Counted from the first letter of the stretch, positions 1 to 11,114 are shown. The stretch: DNA of 64,000 nucleotides from an uncultured Coriobacteriaceae bacterium (GCA_902778135.1 CACYWP010000012.1:1-64000); one strand, 5' to 3'. Made by a program: numbers and translations. Notes: generated by a model not told the origin, from the letters alone.

Positions 1-195
1 GACGAGCTCGTGGCTGTGGTTGACTCCCTCGCCGACGGCGATGACGTGGTCTTCTGCCATGGTGAGACACCCGGCCCGCACGACTGGTTCTTCGCGCGGC
101 GTGCCGACATCGTCTACGTGGATGCGACCTTCCTGGAGTCGGCCTACTGCTTCTTGGCATACGCTGCCTTGCGAGCGGCGTTTGACGCGGCGTAG
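1..195 (+). CDS. 3' end of an unidentified protein (5' end outside the window)
   Basis: An open frame runs in from the left edge and ends at a TAG, giving 64 residues of a C-terminus. It contains an acidic stretch (LADGDDVVFCHGETPGPHDW) and ends in an alanine-rich helix. I do not recognise the family. The frame has the strong G/C third-position bias of the neighbouring genes, which supports it as coding. No start is visible; an internal GTG at position 10 is not preceded by a ribosome binding site, so the gene most likely begins upstream of the window. Confidence 0.5.
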   Translation, partial: DELVAVVDSLADGDDVVFCHGETPGPHDWFFARRADIVYVDATFLESAYCFLAYAALRAAFDAA

Positions 196-287
196 CGACC
201 GACGGAGGTAGCCCCTTTCGCCTCTGCTGGGAGGTCCTCCGCACGTCATACTGGTGGGTGATGTAAATACGACCGAGGGAGCGAGTC

Positions 288-1256
288 ATGGCTCTGGGCA
301 AAGGCATAGGCGTGCGGTTCTCCGAGCTCAGGGACAACCACGAGAGTGCGCCATATTGGGTGTGGAACAGGCGGGACGTAAGGACGTACACCCGCTTCGG
401 CGTGCTCCCCAACGGTAGGAGCTTCGGTGTGGCGCATACTCCCACGCAGGCGAACTCCTATGCGCGCGATACCGTGATCATTGCCGAGGACGGCGAGATT
501 CTCGCCACCGGATGGGGTTCCCCCTTAGGGGGAGCCGGCGAGCATTATCCGGAGCCCGAAGTGATGCTCGCCTCGCCATCTGCGAGGACAATCGTCTGGC
601 TCGGAGGCGGCGAGCTCTGGGCCTGGCGCCAGGACGACGAGCTACAGCGTTTTATCACGGGCCTCATCAGGCGGATTCGCATCCCGGACGACCGTGCCGT
701 GCTCGACGCCCGCATGAACGAGGACGACAAGCTGGACCTGTGGTGTGAGGATGGCGCGCGCCATGTCTATTCCTGCGACGGGGACGTCCTTGTGCCCGGT
801 CACCACGCGGCCGAGCTGTGCTGGTCGGCCTACGGGGGAATCATCGTCCCAGTGACGCATGCGGCCGAGGCTCATCCGGAGGGCATCCGTGGCTACATGG
901 ACTCCTGGTTGTATGCGTCCTGCGGCGTGGACGGCTTTCTCGTTGGGGGCGATGTCACGCTGGGAGGCTGGAATCTCTGCGGTGTCGTCGCCCGAGAGCT
1001 ACGCTTTGCGTCGGATCTGGAGTGCATCGAGGCGGGGGCGTTCTCCATGCTGGGCGAGCTCGAGCGGGTGGTCATTCCGGCAACCGTGCGCATGGTCGGT
1101 GACTGCGCCTTCCAGTACTGTGACAAGCTGACCGACCTCGTCATCGAGGGTGACCTCTCCCGCATCGCTGGCTGGCACGAGCATGCGTTCGAGGAGTGCC
1201 CCTGCGAAGCCGCATACCTGGAGCTGCGTCGTAAGGCTGCGGCGGGTGAGCTGTAG
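288..1256 (+). CDS. Protein with C-terminal leucine-rich repeats (BspA/LRR_5 type)
   Basis: This 322-residue protein has no signal peptide or membrane segment. The last third (about residues 235-300) shows BspA-like leucine-rich repeats, for example LECIEAGAFSMLGELERVVI and the following VRMVGDCAFQYCDKLTDLVI, where the A-F and V-I-P spacing is typical of LRR_5. The first two thirds are rich in acidic and aromatic residues and I do not recognise them. BspA-type repeats usually mediate protein binding, often at the surface, but the absence of a secretion signal argues for a cytoplasmic role here. The ATG is preceded by a purine-rich GGGAGCGAG. It is followed by another repeat protein (RCC1 type) in the same direction, so the two may act together; that is inference. 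Confidence 0.75.
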   Translation: MALGKGIGVRFSELRDNHESAPYWVWNRRDVRTYTRFGVLPNGRSFGVAHTPTQANSYARDTVIIAEDGEILATGWGSPLGGAGEHYPEPEVMLASPSARTIVWLGGGELWAWRQDDELQRFITGLIRRIRIPDDRAVLDARMNEDDKLDLWCEDGARHVYSCDGDVLVPGHHAAELCWSAYGGIIVPVTHAAEAHPEGIRGYMDSWLYASCGVDGFLVGGDVTLGGWNLCGVVARELRFASDLECIEAGAFSMLGELERVVIPATVRMVGDCAFQYCDKLTDLVIEGDLSRIAGWHEHAFEECPCEAAYLELRRKAAAGEL

Positions 1257-1380
1257 CGCGTCACCCGCCCGTTGCTTGAGTGACGTTATGTTTGACCGCT
1301 CCGTCAAGCATAGCGGCACATGGTCGCATTTCTGTCATGCTATGCCGATGAGGCGAGACGGAGCAAACGGAGCGTGAATC

Positions 1381-2427
1381 ATGTGGTATCTGGACTACTA
1401 CGACTATCCGGAATACCTTCACACGACTCCCGCCTACATGGAGGGCTGGGAGACGCATCCCGTTCCCAAAAGCGTTTGGCACGTCACCCGCGGTGGCGTG
1501 GTCATGGGACCCCTCAGGGGCCGCGAGGTCCCGTTCAAGATCCTGCCGCCTCTGGAGGCTGGCTGGCGGCGCGAGCACCGGCTTGTGGCCGTCTCGCAGT
1601 CCAACGACTTCAGCATGGGGCTCTGCTCGTGTGGCAAGGTGTTCATCGACGGTTACCTCTACTGGTCCGACTACGAGCGCAAGAGCGAGATGGTCGGCTG
1701 GAAGGATGTGGCCGCCCTCGCTACCGGTCCCGAAACGGTGTTGGCCTTGCGCAAGGACGGGAGGGTGCTGGCTCCCGGCTACAAGAAGAGCGCACCGTTC
1801 TTCTCTTGGTGCAATATCGTGCAGCTCTCAGTGGGGGAGTCGGCCAAGCTGGGCCTTTGCGAGGACGGAACGGTACGGGCCGTGGGGGACGAATGCATCG
1901 AGCGAGAGGTTGCATCCTGGCACGACATCGTTCAGGTCTCGGCTGGGGACAAGTACGTGCTGGGCGTCCGAAGTGACGGCACCGTGGCCTATGCGGACGT
2001 GGGGTATGAGGAGTATGCCTGCGACGTGAGCGGCTGGACCGACATCGTGCAGGTGTCCGCCGGTCCCTACCATGTGGCCGGCCTGCGCCGCGACGGGACC
2101 GTGGTCGTGGCGGAGTGCGAGATGTACTGGGAGTTCATGGAGGACGTCGCGTGTCTGGACGTGGGCGAGTGGCAAGACGTCACGCAGGTTTGTGCGGGCA
2201 ACGGCATCACCGCCGCGCTGCGCGCGGACGGGTGGGTGCTCGTTGCGGTCAGTGCGGGAGAGCATGCAGGGGAGCGGGTGGAGGTGCCCTTTGGCGCGGT
2301 GGCCATCTCCGTTAACCGCCACTACGAGGGAAACGACGAGGTTCTCGCGCTCGATGCGCAGGGCCATGCGTTCAGCGGCCTGGTCTCTTTTGAGGGGCTC
2401 CCCTGGGACAACTGGAACGCAGAGTAG
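1381..2427 (+). CDS. RCC1-repeat (beta-propeller) protein
   Basis: The 348-residue product contains about five RCC1-like repeats from about residue 100 onward. The pattern is W-x-D-I-V-Q-V-S-A-G followed by x-L-R-x-D-G-T-V, as in WHDIVQVSAGDKYVLGVRSD and WTDIVQVSAGPYHVAGLRRD. Such repeats form a seven-bladed propeller used for protein interaction. The count here is short of seven clear blades, so the N-terminal 100 residues may contribute divergent ones. No signal peptide is visible. The start ATG follows the purine-rich GAGCGTGAATC, a modest ribosome binding site. The neighbouring LRR gene upstream has the same orientation. Function unknown. Confidence 0.8.
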   Translation: MWYLDYYDYPEYLHTTPAYMEGWETHPVPKSVWHVTRGGVVMGPLRGREVPFKILPPLEAGWRREHRLVAVSQSNDFSMGLCSCGKVFIDGYLYWSDYERKSEMVGWKDVAALATGPETVLALRKDGRVLAPGYKKSAPFFSWCNIVQLSVGESAKLGLCEDGTVRAVGDECIEREVASWHDIVQVSAGDKYVLGVRSDGTVAYADVGYEEYACDVSGWTDIVQVSAGPYHVAGLRRDGTVVVAECEMYWEFMEDVACLDVGEWQDVTQVCAGNGITAALRADGWVLVAVSAGEHAGERVEVPFGAVAISVNRHYEGNDEVLALDAQGHAFSGLVSFEGLPWDNWNAE

Positions 2428-2630
2428 CGTACGGGCAGGCAGGGCCGCGCATGACATGGACGGGGCGGGTTCCCGTGACTACGAGGGAGGCGCCGTGCAG
2501 ACCGCCCCGAATGCCTCGCGCCTGCGCGAGGAATATGCCACTCGGGCAACCGTCTGGGATTCTTGTACGAAACACATTGGTAACACGCTACGATGGATGT
2601 GAACAACAATCGCATACCACCGGATGACGG

Positions 2631-2790
2631 GGTCGGGAGAGATCGCAGCTGCGGCGCCGAAGGGGAGGCAGAAACTCTCAGGCAAAAGGACCGGTCCTCG
2701 ACGGAACCTTGGAAAGGCCTCTGCGCAGGCCACCGAAGAAGCAATCCGGGATCCCGGAGAATCTTTCAGGTTAAGGACAAGGGCACAAGG
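2631..2790 (+). promoter_or_regulatory. Tandem glycine riboswitch
   Basis: Two consecutive glycine aptamers are visible. The first (about 2631-2708) has GGGAGAGATC, GCCGAAGGGG, AACTCTCAGGCAAAAGGAC. The second (about 2709-2790) has GGAAAGGCC, CACCGAAGAAGCAA, GAATCTTTCAGGTTAAGGAC. These are the conserved P1/P3 strands and junctions of the family. It stands directly before gcvT, the expected target: glycine binding turns on the cleavage system. An intrinsic terminator follows, so control is at transcription. A possible promoter -10 (TACGAT, 2589-2594) lies just upstream. Confidence 0.93.
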
Positions 2791-2828
2791 GCGCGTTCGG
2801 CGCCGCGTGTCCCTTGTCTTTTTTCATG
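2784..2828 (+). terminator. Riboswitch-controlled intrinsic terminator before gcvT
   Basis: ACAAGGG (from 2785) pairs with CCCTTGT (2811-2817) around a GC-rich interior, followed by a T-run from 2819. A second ACAAGGG copy lies in the 3' strand of aptamer 2 (2777-2783) and could compete for the same CCCTTGT, which gives a simple switch between terminated and read-through folds. Confidence 0.8.
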
Positions 2829-2857
2829 CGCCGCGAGACCCCGAGGAGGCATGTCCG

Positions 2858-3943
2858 ATGGAGCGAAAGACCCCCCTGTACGACATCCATGTGGAGGAAG
2901 GCGGCAAGATCGTCCCGTTTGCGGGCTACCTGCTGCCTGTCCAGTATGGCACCGGCATCATCGCCGAGCACGAGGCGGTGCGCACCAAGGTCGGCCTGTT
3001 TGACGTCTCGCACATGGGAGAGGTCCAGTTCGGTGGCCCTGGCGCGCTGGCCACCATCAACCACCTCTTCACCAACGACTACACCGGCATGCCGCTGGGC
3101 AAGGTCCGCTACGGCGTCATGTGCAACGAGCGCGGTGGCTGCATCGACGACCTCATCGTCTACAAGTTTGGCGACGAGGAGTACTTCGTGGTGGTGAATG
3201 CCTCCAACCGCGAGAAGGACGTCGCCCATATGCGGGCCAACCTGCTGCCCGACACGCAGTTCGAGGACCTCTCCGATGGCATCGCCGAGCTGGCCCTGCA
3301 GGGACCGCTCGCCAAGGACGTGCTGGCCAAGCTCTGCGACGTGGAGCAGCTTCCGCAGCGCTACTACACGGCCGTGCGTCACGTCGAGGTGGCGGGCATC
3401 GACTGCATGGTCTCGCGCACGGGCTACACCGGCGAGTTCGGCTATGAGCTTTACTGTGCACCGGCCGATGCGGCTGCGCTCTGGCGGGCGTTGCGCGAGG
3501 CAGGGGAGGAGTTCGGTCTCATCCCCTGCGGTCTCGGTGCCCGCGACACGCTGCGCCTCGAGGCCTCGATGCCGCTCTACGGCCACGAGATGGACGAGGA
3601 CACCACACCGCTCGAAGCTGGGCTGCAGCTGGGCGTGCGCATGGAGAAGCCAGAGTTCATCGGGCGTGAGGCCATCCTTGCCGCCGGCAAGCCTGCCCGA
3701 GTCCGCGTGGGCCTTGTGGCCAAGGGCCGCGGCATCCTGCGCGAGCACATGGACGTCTATGCGGGCGACACGCTCGTCGGCCACACCACCTCCGGCACCT
3801 TCGCGCCGCACCTCAAGCAGGCCATCGCCATGGCCCGCATCGACGTCTCCCACGCGGGCGTGGGCACCGAGCTTGCAGTCGAGGTGCGCGGGCGTCGCGT
3901 TGCTGCGGAGGTCGTCCCCATGCCCTTCTACCGGCATGCATAA
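2858..3943 (+). CDS. gcvT: Glycine cleavage system T protein (aminomethyltransferase)
   Basis: GcvT transfers the methylene group from the aminomethyl-lipoyl arm of GcvH to tetrahydrofolate and releases ammonia. The 361-residue length is normal. The start (residues [17 protein letters not shown]) matches the family N-terminus; the family folate-site region with FDVSHMGE (about residue 49) and the C-terminal [13 protein letters not shown] segment are present. I chose the ATG at 2858 because GAGGAGG lies 8 bases upstream and because the open frame further upstream runs through the riboswitch. First gene of the glycine operon, directly after the riboswitch terminator. Confidence 0.96.
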   Translation: MERKTPLYDIHVEEGGKIVPFAGYLLPVQYGTGIIAEHEAVRTKVGLFDVSHMGEVQFGGPGALATINHLFTNDYTGMPLGKVRYGVMCNERGGCIDDLIVYKFGDEEYFVVVNASNREKDVAHMRANLLPDTQFEDLSDGIAELALQGPLAKDVLAKLCDVEQLPQRYYTAVRHVEVAGIDCMVSRTGYTGEFGYELYCAPADAAALWRALREAGEEFGLIPCGLGARDTLRLEASMPLYGHEMDEDTTPLEAGLQLGVRMEKPEFIGREAILAAGKPARVRVGLVAKGRGILREHMDVYAGDTLVGHTTSGTFAPHLKQAIAMARIDVSHAGVGTELAVEVRGRRVAAEVVPMPFYRHA

Positions 3944-3999
3944 CGCAAGGCAAGCGACACGGATCGTCATCAACGGAACGCCAAGAGAGAGGAAGCGTC

Positions 4000-4380
4000 A
4001 TGTCTACCATTCCTGAAGAGCTCAGCTACACCACCTCCCACGAGTGGGTCAGCAACGAGGACGACGTCTACACCATCGGTCTGACCGACTTCGCCCAGGA
4101 CGCCCTCGGCGACCTCGTCTTTGTCAACCTCCCGCAGGTGGATGACGAGGTCGTGGCAGGCGAGGCCTTCGCCGACGTCGAGTCGGTCAAGGCGGTCTCC
4201 GACGTGTTCAGCCCGGTGACCGGTGTGGTCGTCGAGGTCAACGAGGACCTGCTCGATGCCCCCGAGTCCATCAACGAGGACCCGTACGGCGCCTGGTTCG
4301 TGCGTGTGGGCGAGGTCACCGAGGTCGGCGAGCTCCTCGATGCCGAGGCCTATGCCGCGCATTGCGAGCAGGAGGCGTAG
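4000..4380 (+). CDS. gcvH: Glycine cleavage system H protein
   Basis: GcvH is the lipoyl carrier that shuttles the aminomethyl group between the P, T and L proteins. The 126-residue product has the standard family length. The lipoylation site is Lys64 in ESVKAVSD. Upstream N-terminal signature HEWV (residues 14-17) is intact. GAGAGGAAG precedes the ATG. It lies 56 bases after gcvT and 6 bases before gcvPA, so it is co-transcribed. Confidence 0.96.
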   Translation: MSTIPEELSYTTSHEWVSNEDDVYTIGLTDFAQDALGDLVFVNLPQVDDEVVAGEAFADVESVKAVSDVFSPVTGVVVEVNEDLLDAPESINEDPYGAWFVRVGEVTEVGELLDAEAYAAHCEQEA

Positions 4381-4386
4381 GGCGTC

Positions 4387-5699
<1,313 letters not shown>

Positions 5700-5703
<4 letters not shown>

Positions 5704-7148
5704 AGCTTCTCTTCGAGCGCAGCGTTCCCGGTCGCAAGCAGGCCATCTTCCCCGAGCTGGATGTGCCCGAGGTCGCCTTTGACGAGGGCCTCCTCCGCCA
5801 GAAGGCTCCCCGTCTGCCCCAGATGGCCGAGGTCGACCTGGGGCGCCACTATACCGAGCTGGCCAAGCAGACCCATGGCGTGAACGACGGCTTCTATCCG
5901 CTCGGCTCGTGCACGATGAAGTACAACCCGCGGGTGAACGAGCAGGTTGCGGCCCTGCCCGGCTTCACCGACATCCATCCGCTCCAGCCGGAGGCGACCG
6001 TCCAGGGCTGCCTGCGTGCCATGCACCAGCTGGAGGGCATGCTTGCGGAGATATGCGGCATGGATGCCATGACGCTGCAGCCTGCGGCGGGTGCCCATGG
6101 CGAGTACACGGGCCTGCTGCTCATCCGCGCCTATCACCAGCATCGCGGTGATACGGCCCGTACCAAGATCATCGTTCCGGACTCTGCGCACGGCACCAAT
6201 CCTGCGAGCGCGGTCATGGCTGGCTTCACGGTGGTGGCCGTTCCGAGCAACGCAGAGGGAGGCGTTGACCTCGACGCGCTACGTGCTGCCGCAGGTCCCG
6301 ACACCGCAGGCCTCATGCTCACCAACCCCAACACGTTGGGCCTCTTTGACCCCAGCATCGTCGAGATCTGCCGAATCGTGCACGAGGCGGGTGGCCTCTG
6401 CTACTACGACGGCGCCAACCTCAACGCCGTGATGGGTCATGCGCGCCCGGGTGACATGGGCTTCGACTGCGTGCACGTGAACCTCCACAAGACCTTCTCC
6501 ACCCCGCACGGTGGTGGTGGCCCGGGTTCGGGCCCCGTGGGCTGCAAGGAGTTCCTCGCTCCGTACCTCCCCGGTCCGCGCGTGGTCGAAGGGGAGGACG
6601 GTGCCTGTGGCTTCGACCAGCCCGAGCAGAGCGTGGGCAAGGTCCGCAGCTTCTATGGCAACTTCCTCGTGGCGGTGCGGGCGCTTGCCTACATCCTCAC
6701 GCTGGGGCGCGAGGGAATCCCCGAGGCGTCCGCGAGCGCGGTGCTCAACGCCAACTACCTGGCGCATATGCTTGCCGAGGCGGGCTACACGCTCCCGTAC
6801 GGCGAGCGCTGCATGCACGAGTTCGTCATCGACTGCGGGCCGCTCAAGGCGGAGACGGGCGTCTCGGCCATGGACGTGGCCAAGCGCCTGCTCGACTTCG
6901 GCATCCATCCGCCCACCATGTACTTCCCGCTCATCGTGCACGAGGCCCTCATGGTCGAGCCCACCGAGACCGAGGGTCGCGAGACCTTGGACGAGTTCGT
7001 GAGCATGATGGAACGCATCCTCGACGAGGCGCACACCGAGGGCGAGAAGCTCCACGGTGCCCCGTTCGACTGTCCCATCGGCAGGCCTGACGAGGTCACG
7101 GCAGCCCGCAAGCCCCACCTGCGCTACGAGTTCGGGCAGGAGGGCTGA
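5700..7148 (+). CDS. gcvPB: Glycine dehydrogenase (decarboxylating) subunit 2
   Basis: Catalytic, PLP-binding subunit of the split P protein. The Schiff-base lysine is Lys264 in HVNLHKTFSTPHGGGGPG. SAHGTNPASA (about residues 161-170) and YPLGSCTMKYNP (about 66-77) are further active-site signatures. Length 482 is normal. It overlaps gcvPA upstream (ATGA) and its TGA overlaps the ATG of lplA downstream, so the whole operon is tightly packed. Confidence 0.96.
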
Positions 7149-8128
7149 TGGCCGTAGCCCCGCGCTGCATCGAGAGCCGCTCGACGGACCCGTACACCAA
7201 CCTCGCCATCGAGGCATGTCTCATGCGTTCTGCCAGGGAAGGGGAGCCCATCCTCTATCTCTGGCAGAACGAGCGGACCGTGGTTGTCGGACGCAACCAG
7301 TGCGCGTCGGCAGAGTGCGACATCGAGTGCCTCGAACGCGACGGGGGACATCTGGCGCGCAGGCGCTCCGGTGGTGGGGCCGTCTATCACGACCTGGGCA
7401 ACCTGTGCTTCACGTTTGTCACGGTGCCGGGCGAGTACGACCAGGTGGCGCAGACCGAGGCCATCCTGCGTGCCGTCCGGTCCCTGGGGATAAGCGCGGA
7501 GCTCACGGGGCGCAACGACCTCGTGGTCGAGGGTGGCCTCAAGTTCTCGGGCCACGCCTACCAGCATACGGGCAAGGCCGGCTGCCACCACGGCACCATC
7601 ATGGTGGCGGTCGATGTGGACGCGCTCTCCCGCTACCTCACGGTGAGCCCCCTCAAACTGCAGGCCAAGGGGGTCCGCTCCGTGCGCTCGCGGGTCACCA
7701 ACCTGCAGGCCTTGAGGCCGGAAACGACGATCGCGGAGCTGAAGGATGCCCTGCGGACGGCGTTTGCCCATGTGGCGGGCAGTCCTGTCACGGAGATGGA
7801 GCTCAGCGAGATCGATCCGGTCGAGCTCGAGCGCGAGCGGGGCGCCTTCGCCTCACGCGAGTGGCTCTTCCGAGGGGAGCGGATGCTGGACCAGAGCCGT
7901 CAGGCACGGTTCGGCTGGGGGAGCGTGCGGGTCGACCTCACGCGACGTGACGGCACCATCCGTGACCTCGTGGTCTTCTCGGATGCCCTCGACGTGGCGC
8001 ATGTCGAGGCCATCGCGGGCCTGCTCATTGGTGCGCCAGACGATGTGGAAGCGCTTGAGGCGCGGCTGCGGGCCGGTGGCTTTGCCAGCGACAGGGCTGC
8101 AGAGATCGCGCACCTCATGCTGGATTGA
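7148..8128 (+). CDS. lplA: Lipoate-protein ligase A family protein
   Basis: This enzyme attaches lipoate (via lipoyl-AMP) to GcvH. The 326 residues contain the LplA signatures RRRSGGGAVYHDLGN (about residues 73-87), NERTVVVGRNQ (38-48), and GRNDLVVEGGLKFSGHA (about 119-135), whose lysine is the expected catalytic one. The C-terminal accessory domain of about 75 residues is present, which is seen in scavenging-type ligases. It overlaps gcvPB, so ligase supply is tied to GcvH production. No lipA or lipB is visible here, which suggests reliance on external lipoate, though those genes could be elsewhere. Confidence 0.93.
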   Translation: MAVAPRCIESRSTDPYTNLAIEACLMRSAREGEPILYLWQNERTVVVGRNQCASAECDIECLERDGGHLARRRSGGGAVYHDLGNLCFTFVTVPGEYDQVAQTEAILRAVRSLGISAELTGRNDLVVEGGLKFSGHAYQHTGKAGCHHGTIMVAVDVDALSRYLTVSPLKLQAKGVRSVRSRVTNLQALRPETTIAELKDALRTAFAHVAGSPVTEMELSEIDPVELERERGAFASREWLFRGERMLDQSRQARFGWGSVRVDLTRRDGTIRDLVVFSDALDVAHVEAIAGLLIGAPDDVEALEARLRAGGFASDRAAEIAHLMLD

Positions 8129-8140
8129 GAGGACGAGACC

Positions 8141-9454
8141 ATGACCTATGACATCGCCATCGTGGGTGGAGGCCCGGGAGGCTACACCGCGGCCGAGGAG
8201 GCCGCCGCGCGCGGCTGCTCGGTCGTGCTGTTCGAGCGCGACCTCGTGGGCGGCACCTGCCTCAACCGTGGGTGCATCCCCACCAAGGCGCTCCTCCACG
8301 ACGCGGCGCCCGGCGCCTCCTTCGAAGCCATCCACACGCGCAAGCAGGCCGTGGTCGCGCAGCTGCGCGAGGGCATCGAGAGGCTGCTCAAGCAGCGCAA
8401 GGTTGCGGTCGTGCGGGGGAGGGCGACCATCACCGCACCAGGTGTCGTGGAGTGCGACGGCAAGGCCTACGAGGCGCGCGACATCGTTGTCGCCACTGGG
8501 TCGCTCCCGGCGACGATTCCCGTACCCGGCATCGACCTGCCTGGCGTCTACACCTCGAACGACCTGCTGGAGGGGGAGGGGGTGCCGCTCTCGTCCATCG
8601 CCATCATCGGCGGCGGTGTCATCGGGGTAGAGTTTGCCACCATGTATGCGCAGCTCGGGGCACAGGTGACCGTGCTCGAGGCCACCCCGCGCATACTGCC
8701 GCCCCTGGACCGCGAGATAGCCCAGCGCGTGAGCATGCACCTCAAGAAGCGCGGTGTGACGGTGGAGGCATCGGCCCGCGTCAGCGGCATCGAGGGCGAG
8801 CCCGGTGCCCTGCAGGTGCGCTACGCCGACCGGCGTGGCAACGAGAGGGTGGTCGAGGCCGAGGGGGTGCTGGTGGCATGTGGCAGGCGCGCCAATACCG
8901 AAGGGCTCTTCTCGACCGAGGCGAGGCTGGAGCTCTCGCGTGGCGCCTTGGTATGCGACGAGGCCGGACGCACGAGCGTGGAGCACCTCTGGGCCATTGG
9001 CGACGTGGTGGCGGGCAACATCCAGCTTGCCCATGTGGCGGAGGCGCAGGGACGAAACGTCGTCGCCTCGATCTGCGGCGACGAGCCGGCGGTGGAGATG
9101 CGCGTCGTTCCCTCCTGCGTCTATACCTCGCCCGAGGTCGCCTCCGTCGGTATCACTGAGGACGAGGCGAGGGCCCGGGGCATCGCAGTGCGCACGGGCA
9201 AGGCGCTTACCGGCGCCAATGGCAAGTGCCTGGTAGAGGAGTCCGAGAGCGGCTACGTCAAGCTCGTCGCCGATGCGGAGACAGGAGCCATCCTGGGGGC
9301 GCAGCTGGTGTGTCCCCGGGCGACCGACCTCGTGGCGGAACTCGCGCTCGCCATCTCGCTTGGTTGCACGACCGCACAGCTTGCGCGCGTCATCCATCCG
9401 CACCCAACGGTGAGCGAGCTGGTCTCGTCGGCGGCGCGGGCGCTGGCGCGCTAG
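8141..9454 (+). CDS. lpdA: Dihydrolipoyl dehydrogenase (glycine cleavage L protein)
   Basis: FAD-dependent disulfide reductase that reoxidises dihydrolipoyl-GcvH with NAD+. It has the N-terminal FAD-binding IVGGGPGGYTAAEEA, the redox pair Cys40/Cys45 in GGTCLNRGCIPTK, a second Rossmann motif IIGGGVIGVEFA (about residues 156-167), and the C-terminal HPHPTVSE with the catalytic His-Glu pair. Length 437 is slightly shorter than the usual 460-470. Last gene of the glycine operon, 12 bases after lplA with GAGAGGACGAG as ribosome binding site. It ends 17 bases from a convergent gene. Confidence 0.94.
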   Translation: MTYDIAIVGGGPGGYTAAEEAAARGCSVVLFERDLVGGTCLNRGCIPTKALLHDAAPGASFEAIHTRKQAVVAQLREGIERLLKQRKVAVVRGRATITAPGVVECDGKAYEARDIVVATGSLPATIPVPGIDLPGVYTSNDLLEGEGVPLSSIAIIGGGVIGVEFATMYAQLGAQVTVLEATPRILPPLDREIAQRVSMHLKKRGVTVEASARVSGIEGEPGALQVRYADRRGNERVVEAEGVLVACGRRANTEGLFSTEARLELSRGALVCDEAGRTSVEHLWAIGDVVAGNIQLAHVAEAQGRNVVASICGDEPAVEMRVVPSCVYTSPEVASVGITEDEARARGIAVRTGKALTGANGKCLVEESESGYVKLVADAETGAILGAQLVCPRATDLVAELALAISLGCTTAQLARVIHPHPTVSELVSSAARALAR

Positions 9455-9471
9455 GAACCGAGGACTGGTGG

Positions 9472-9972
9472 CTATCCCGCCGAGCCCATGATGTCGGACA
9501 CGACGTTCCGGTAGGCGAACAAGTCGGTGTCGTAGGAGAACACGTGCCCGTCCGAGCGCGTGTAGCTGACGATGGTCCCATCCACCTTCGTCCCATCGGA
9601 CTCGTTGATCGTCGTAGGAAAGAGCCGCAGCACGCTCCCGTCACCGAAGGAGAGGGCCAGCGCCCCCTCGTCGGGCGTCTCGCCGAGGGGCGACCCCATG
9701 CCCATGTCGGAGATGAGCCGATAGAGCCTTTCGGCCTGCTCCATCTGTCCCGGCTGCGTCTCGCCGTCGATGGCGATCTCGAGCGTCCCGTGCTCGCGCG
9801 CGTACAGGAGGCTCTCGCCAAGGTCCTGGACGAAGCGATGGTAGCGGCCCATGAGGGACAGGGCGCAGCCGACGGGGACCGCGATGGCGATGAGCAGCGA
9901 GATGGCTCCCGTCACCGCTACCACCAGCAGTCCGTCGAATCGGTGTCGCTTGGGCGTGTCGTTCTTCTTCAT
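9472..9972 (-). CDS. Membrane-anchored protein of unknown function
   Basis: The 166-residue product begins MKKNDTPKRHRFDG and then has one hydrophobic segment (about residues 15-42, VVAVTGAISLLIAIAVPVG), followed by a soluble domain that should face outside. I see no known motif in the soluble part, which alternates charged and beta-like stretches. The start was chosen because AAGGAACA lies just upstream of this ATG; the frame extends further but runs into the upstream dipeptidase gene. It is probably co-transcribed with that dipeptidase, which ends 31 bases before it. Confidence 0.75.
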   Translation of the reverse strand: MKKNDTPKRHRFDGLLVVAVTGAISLLIAIAVPVGCALSLMGRYHRFVQDLGESLLYAREHGTLEIAIDGETQPGQMEQAERLYRLISDMGMGSPLGETPDEGALALSFGDGSVLRLFPTTINESDGTKVDGTIVSYTRSDGHVFSYDTDLFAYRNVVSDIMGSAG

Positions 9973-10003
9973 GGGCCTGTTCCTTCGAAGGGTCGTGTCG
10001 TCG

Positions 10004-10990
10004 CTACAGCGTCTCGTTGCGGACGAAGAAGTCGTGTGCGTTGTCCCAGAACATGCGGTTGGCGAGATCCTGTCCGAAGCGTTCGACGATGCGTTCGTGG
10101 AACGGGACGACCTTCTCGCAGGCGTCCAGCCACTCCGGCGTCTCGCTGCCGTCAAAGTCGCTGCCCAGGGCGATGGTCCCCTCGCCTCCCAGGTCGAGGA
10201 AGCGCTCCACGTGTGCGGCCAGCTCGTCGAAGGTGACCTCGCCGTCGGCTGGCGCGTCGAAGCCGGTCGCGCGGTCGGACAGGAAGCCGCGGAAGTAGTT
10301 GATGCCCACCACGCCGCCCGCGTCCACGATTGCGCGGAACTGGTCGTCGGTCAGGTTGCGCTCGTGCCCGCAGATGCTGCGGGCGTTGGAGTGGCTGGCA
10401 ACGAAGGGGCGCCGCGCGGCGTGCGCCACGTCCCAGAAGCTCTCGTCGTTGAGGTGGCTGACGTCTGCCACGATGCGCCGGTCCTCCATCGCACGCAGCA
10501 CCTCGTGCCCGTAGCTGGTCAGGCCACCGGTCGCCTGGCTGCCCGAGGCGATGGGGTTGGCGGCATTCCAGGTGAGCGTGACCATCTTGACCCCGTCACC
10601 AGCGATCTCGTCGACCATGTCGAGGCTGATCAGCGGCGAGCCGTTCTCGATGGTCAGCAGTGCCGCGACCCCACCCGCCGAAACCGTGGCGTCGACGTCG
10701 CGTGCGTCGCGCACCTGGCTGACCGGGCCCTGCGGGGAGGTGTGGCCATAGAACCAGTCGCGGGCGCTGCGATAGAACTCGGGAGCCGTCATGCCCAGGC
10801 TGTCCAGCTCGTCGGGCACCCAGACGGCGTAGCACTGGCACCAGGGACAGGGCATGCGGTCCGCCGAGAGCTGGACGTCGTTCCGGGCGAGGTCCCCACC
10901 CTGCTTGTCGCGCATGAACTCGGCGAAGTAGCCGTAGTCGGAGAAGGCGAGGGAATCGATGGTGTCGCAGTGCAGGTCGAACACGCGCAT
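10004..10990 (-). CDS. Membrane dipeptidase, peptidase family M19
   Basis: Zinc dipeptidase that hydrolyses dipeptides, often with D-residues at the second position. The 328 residues start MRVFDLHCDTIDSL, giving the zinc ligands His7 and Asp9; ALLTIENGSPL supplies the bridging Glu, and VASHSNARSICGHERNLTDD carries a ligand His and the family RN(L/M)xD signature. There is no signal peptide, so the name membrane dipeptidase is historical; it is likely cytoplasmic. The start has AGAAGGAC upstream. It leads a leftward pair with the small membrane-anchored protein. Confidence 0.92.
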   Translation of the reverse strand: MRVFDLHCDTIDSLAFSDYGYFAEFMRDKQGGDLARNDVQLSADRMPCPWCQCYAVWVPDELDSLGMTAPEFYRSARDWFYGHTSPQGPVSQVRDARDVDATVSAGGVAALLTIENGSPLISLDMVDEIAGDGVKMVTLTWNAANPIASGSQATGGLTSYGHEVLRAMEDRRIVADVSHLNDESFWDVAHAARRPFVASHSNARSICGHERNLTDDQFRAIVDAGGVVGINYFRGFLSDRATGFDAPADGEVTFDELAAHVERFLDLGGEGTIALGSDFDGSETPEWLDACEKVVPFHERIVERFGQDLANRMFWDNAHDFFVRNETL

Positions 10991-11114
10991 GGCAGTCCTT
11001 CTGTGGGGTTCGAGGCGGGTGACGCGACCGGCGTGGAATGATCCCACGGCTCGTGGCGGGCGTGCACGTCACCGGACAGGGCTGGCAGGGAGACGGGCTG
11101 GCCGCACCCCCCGC

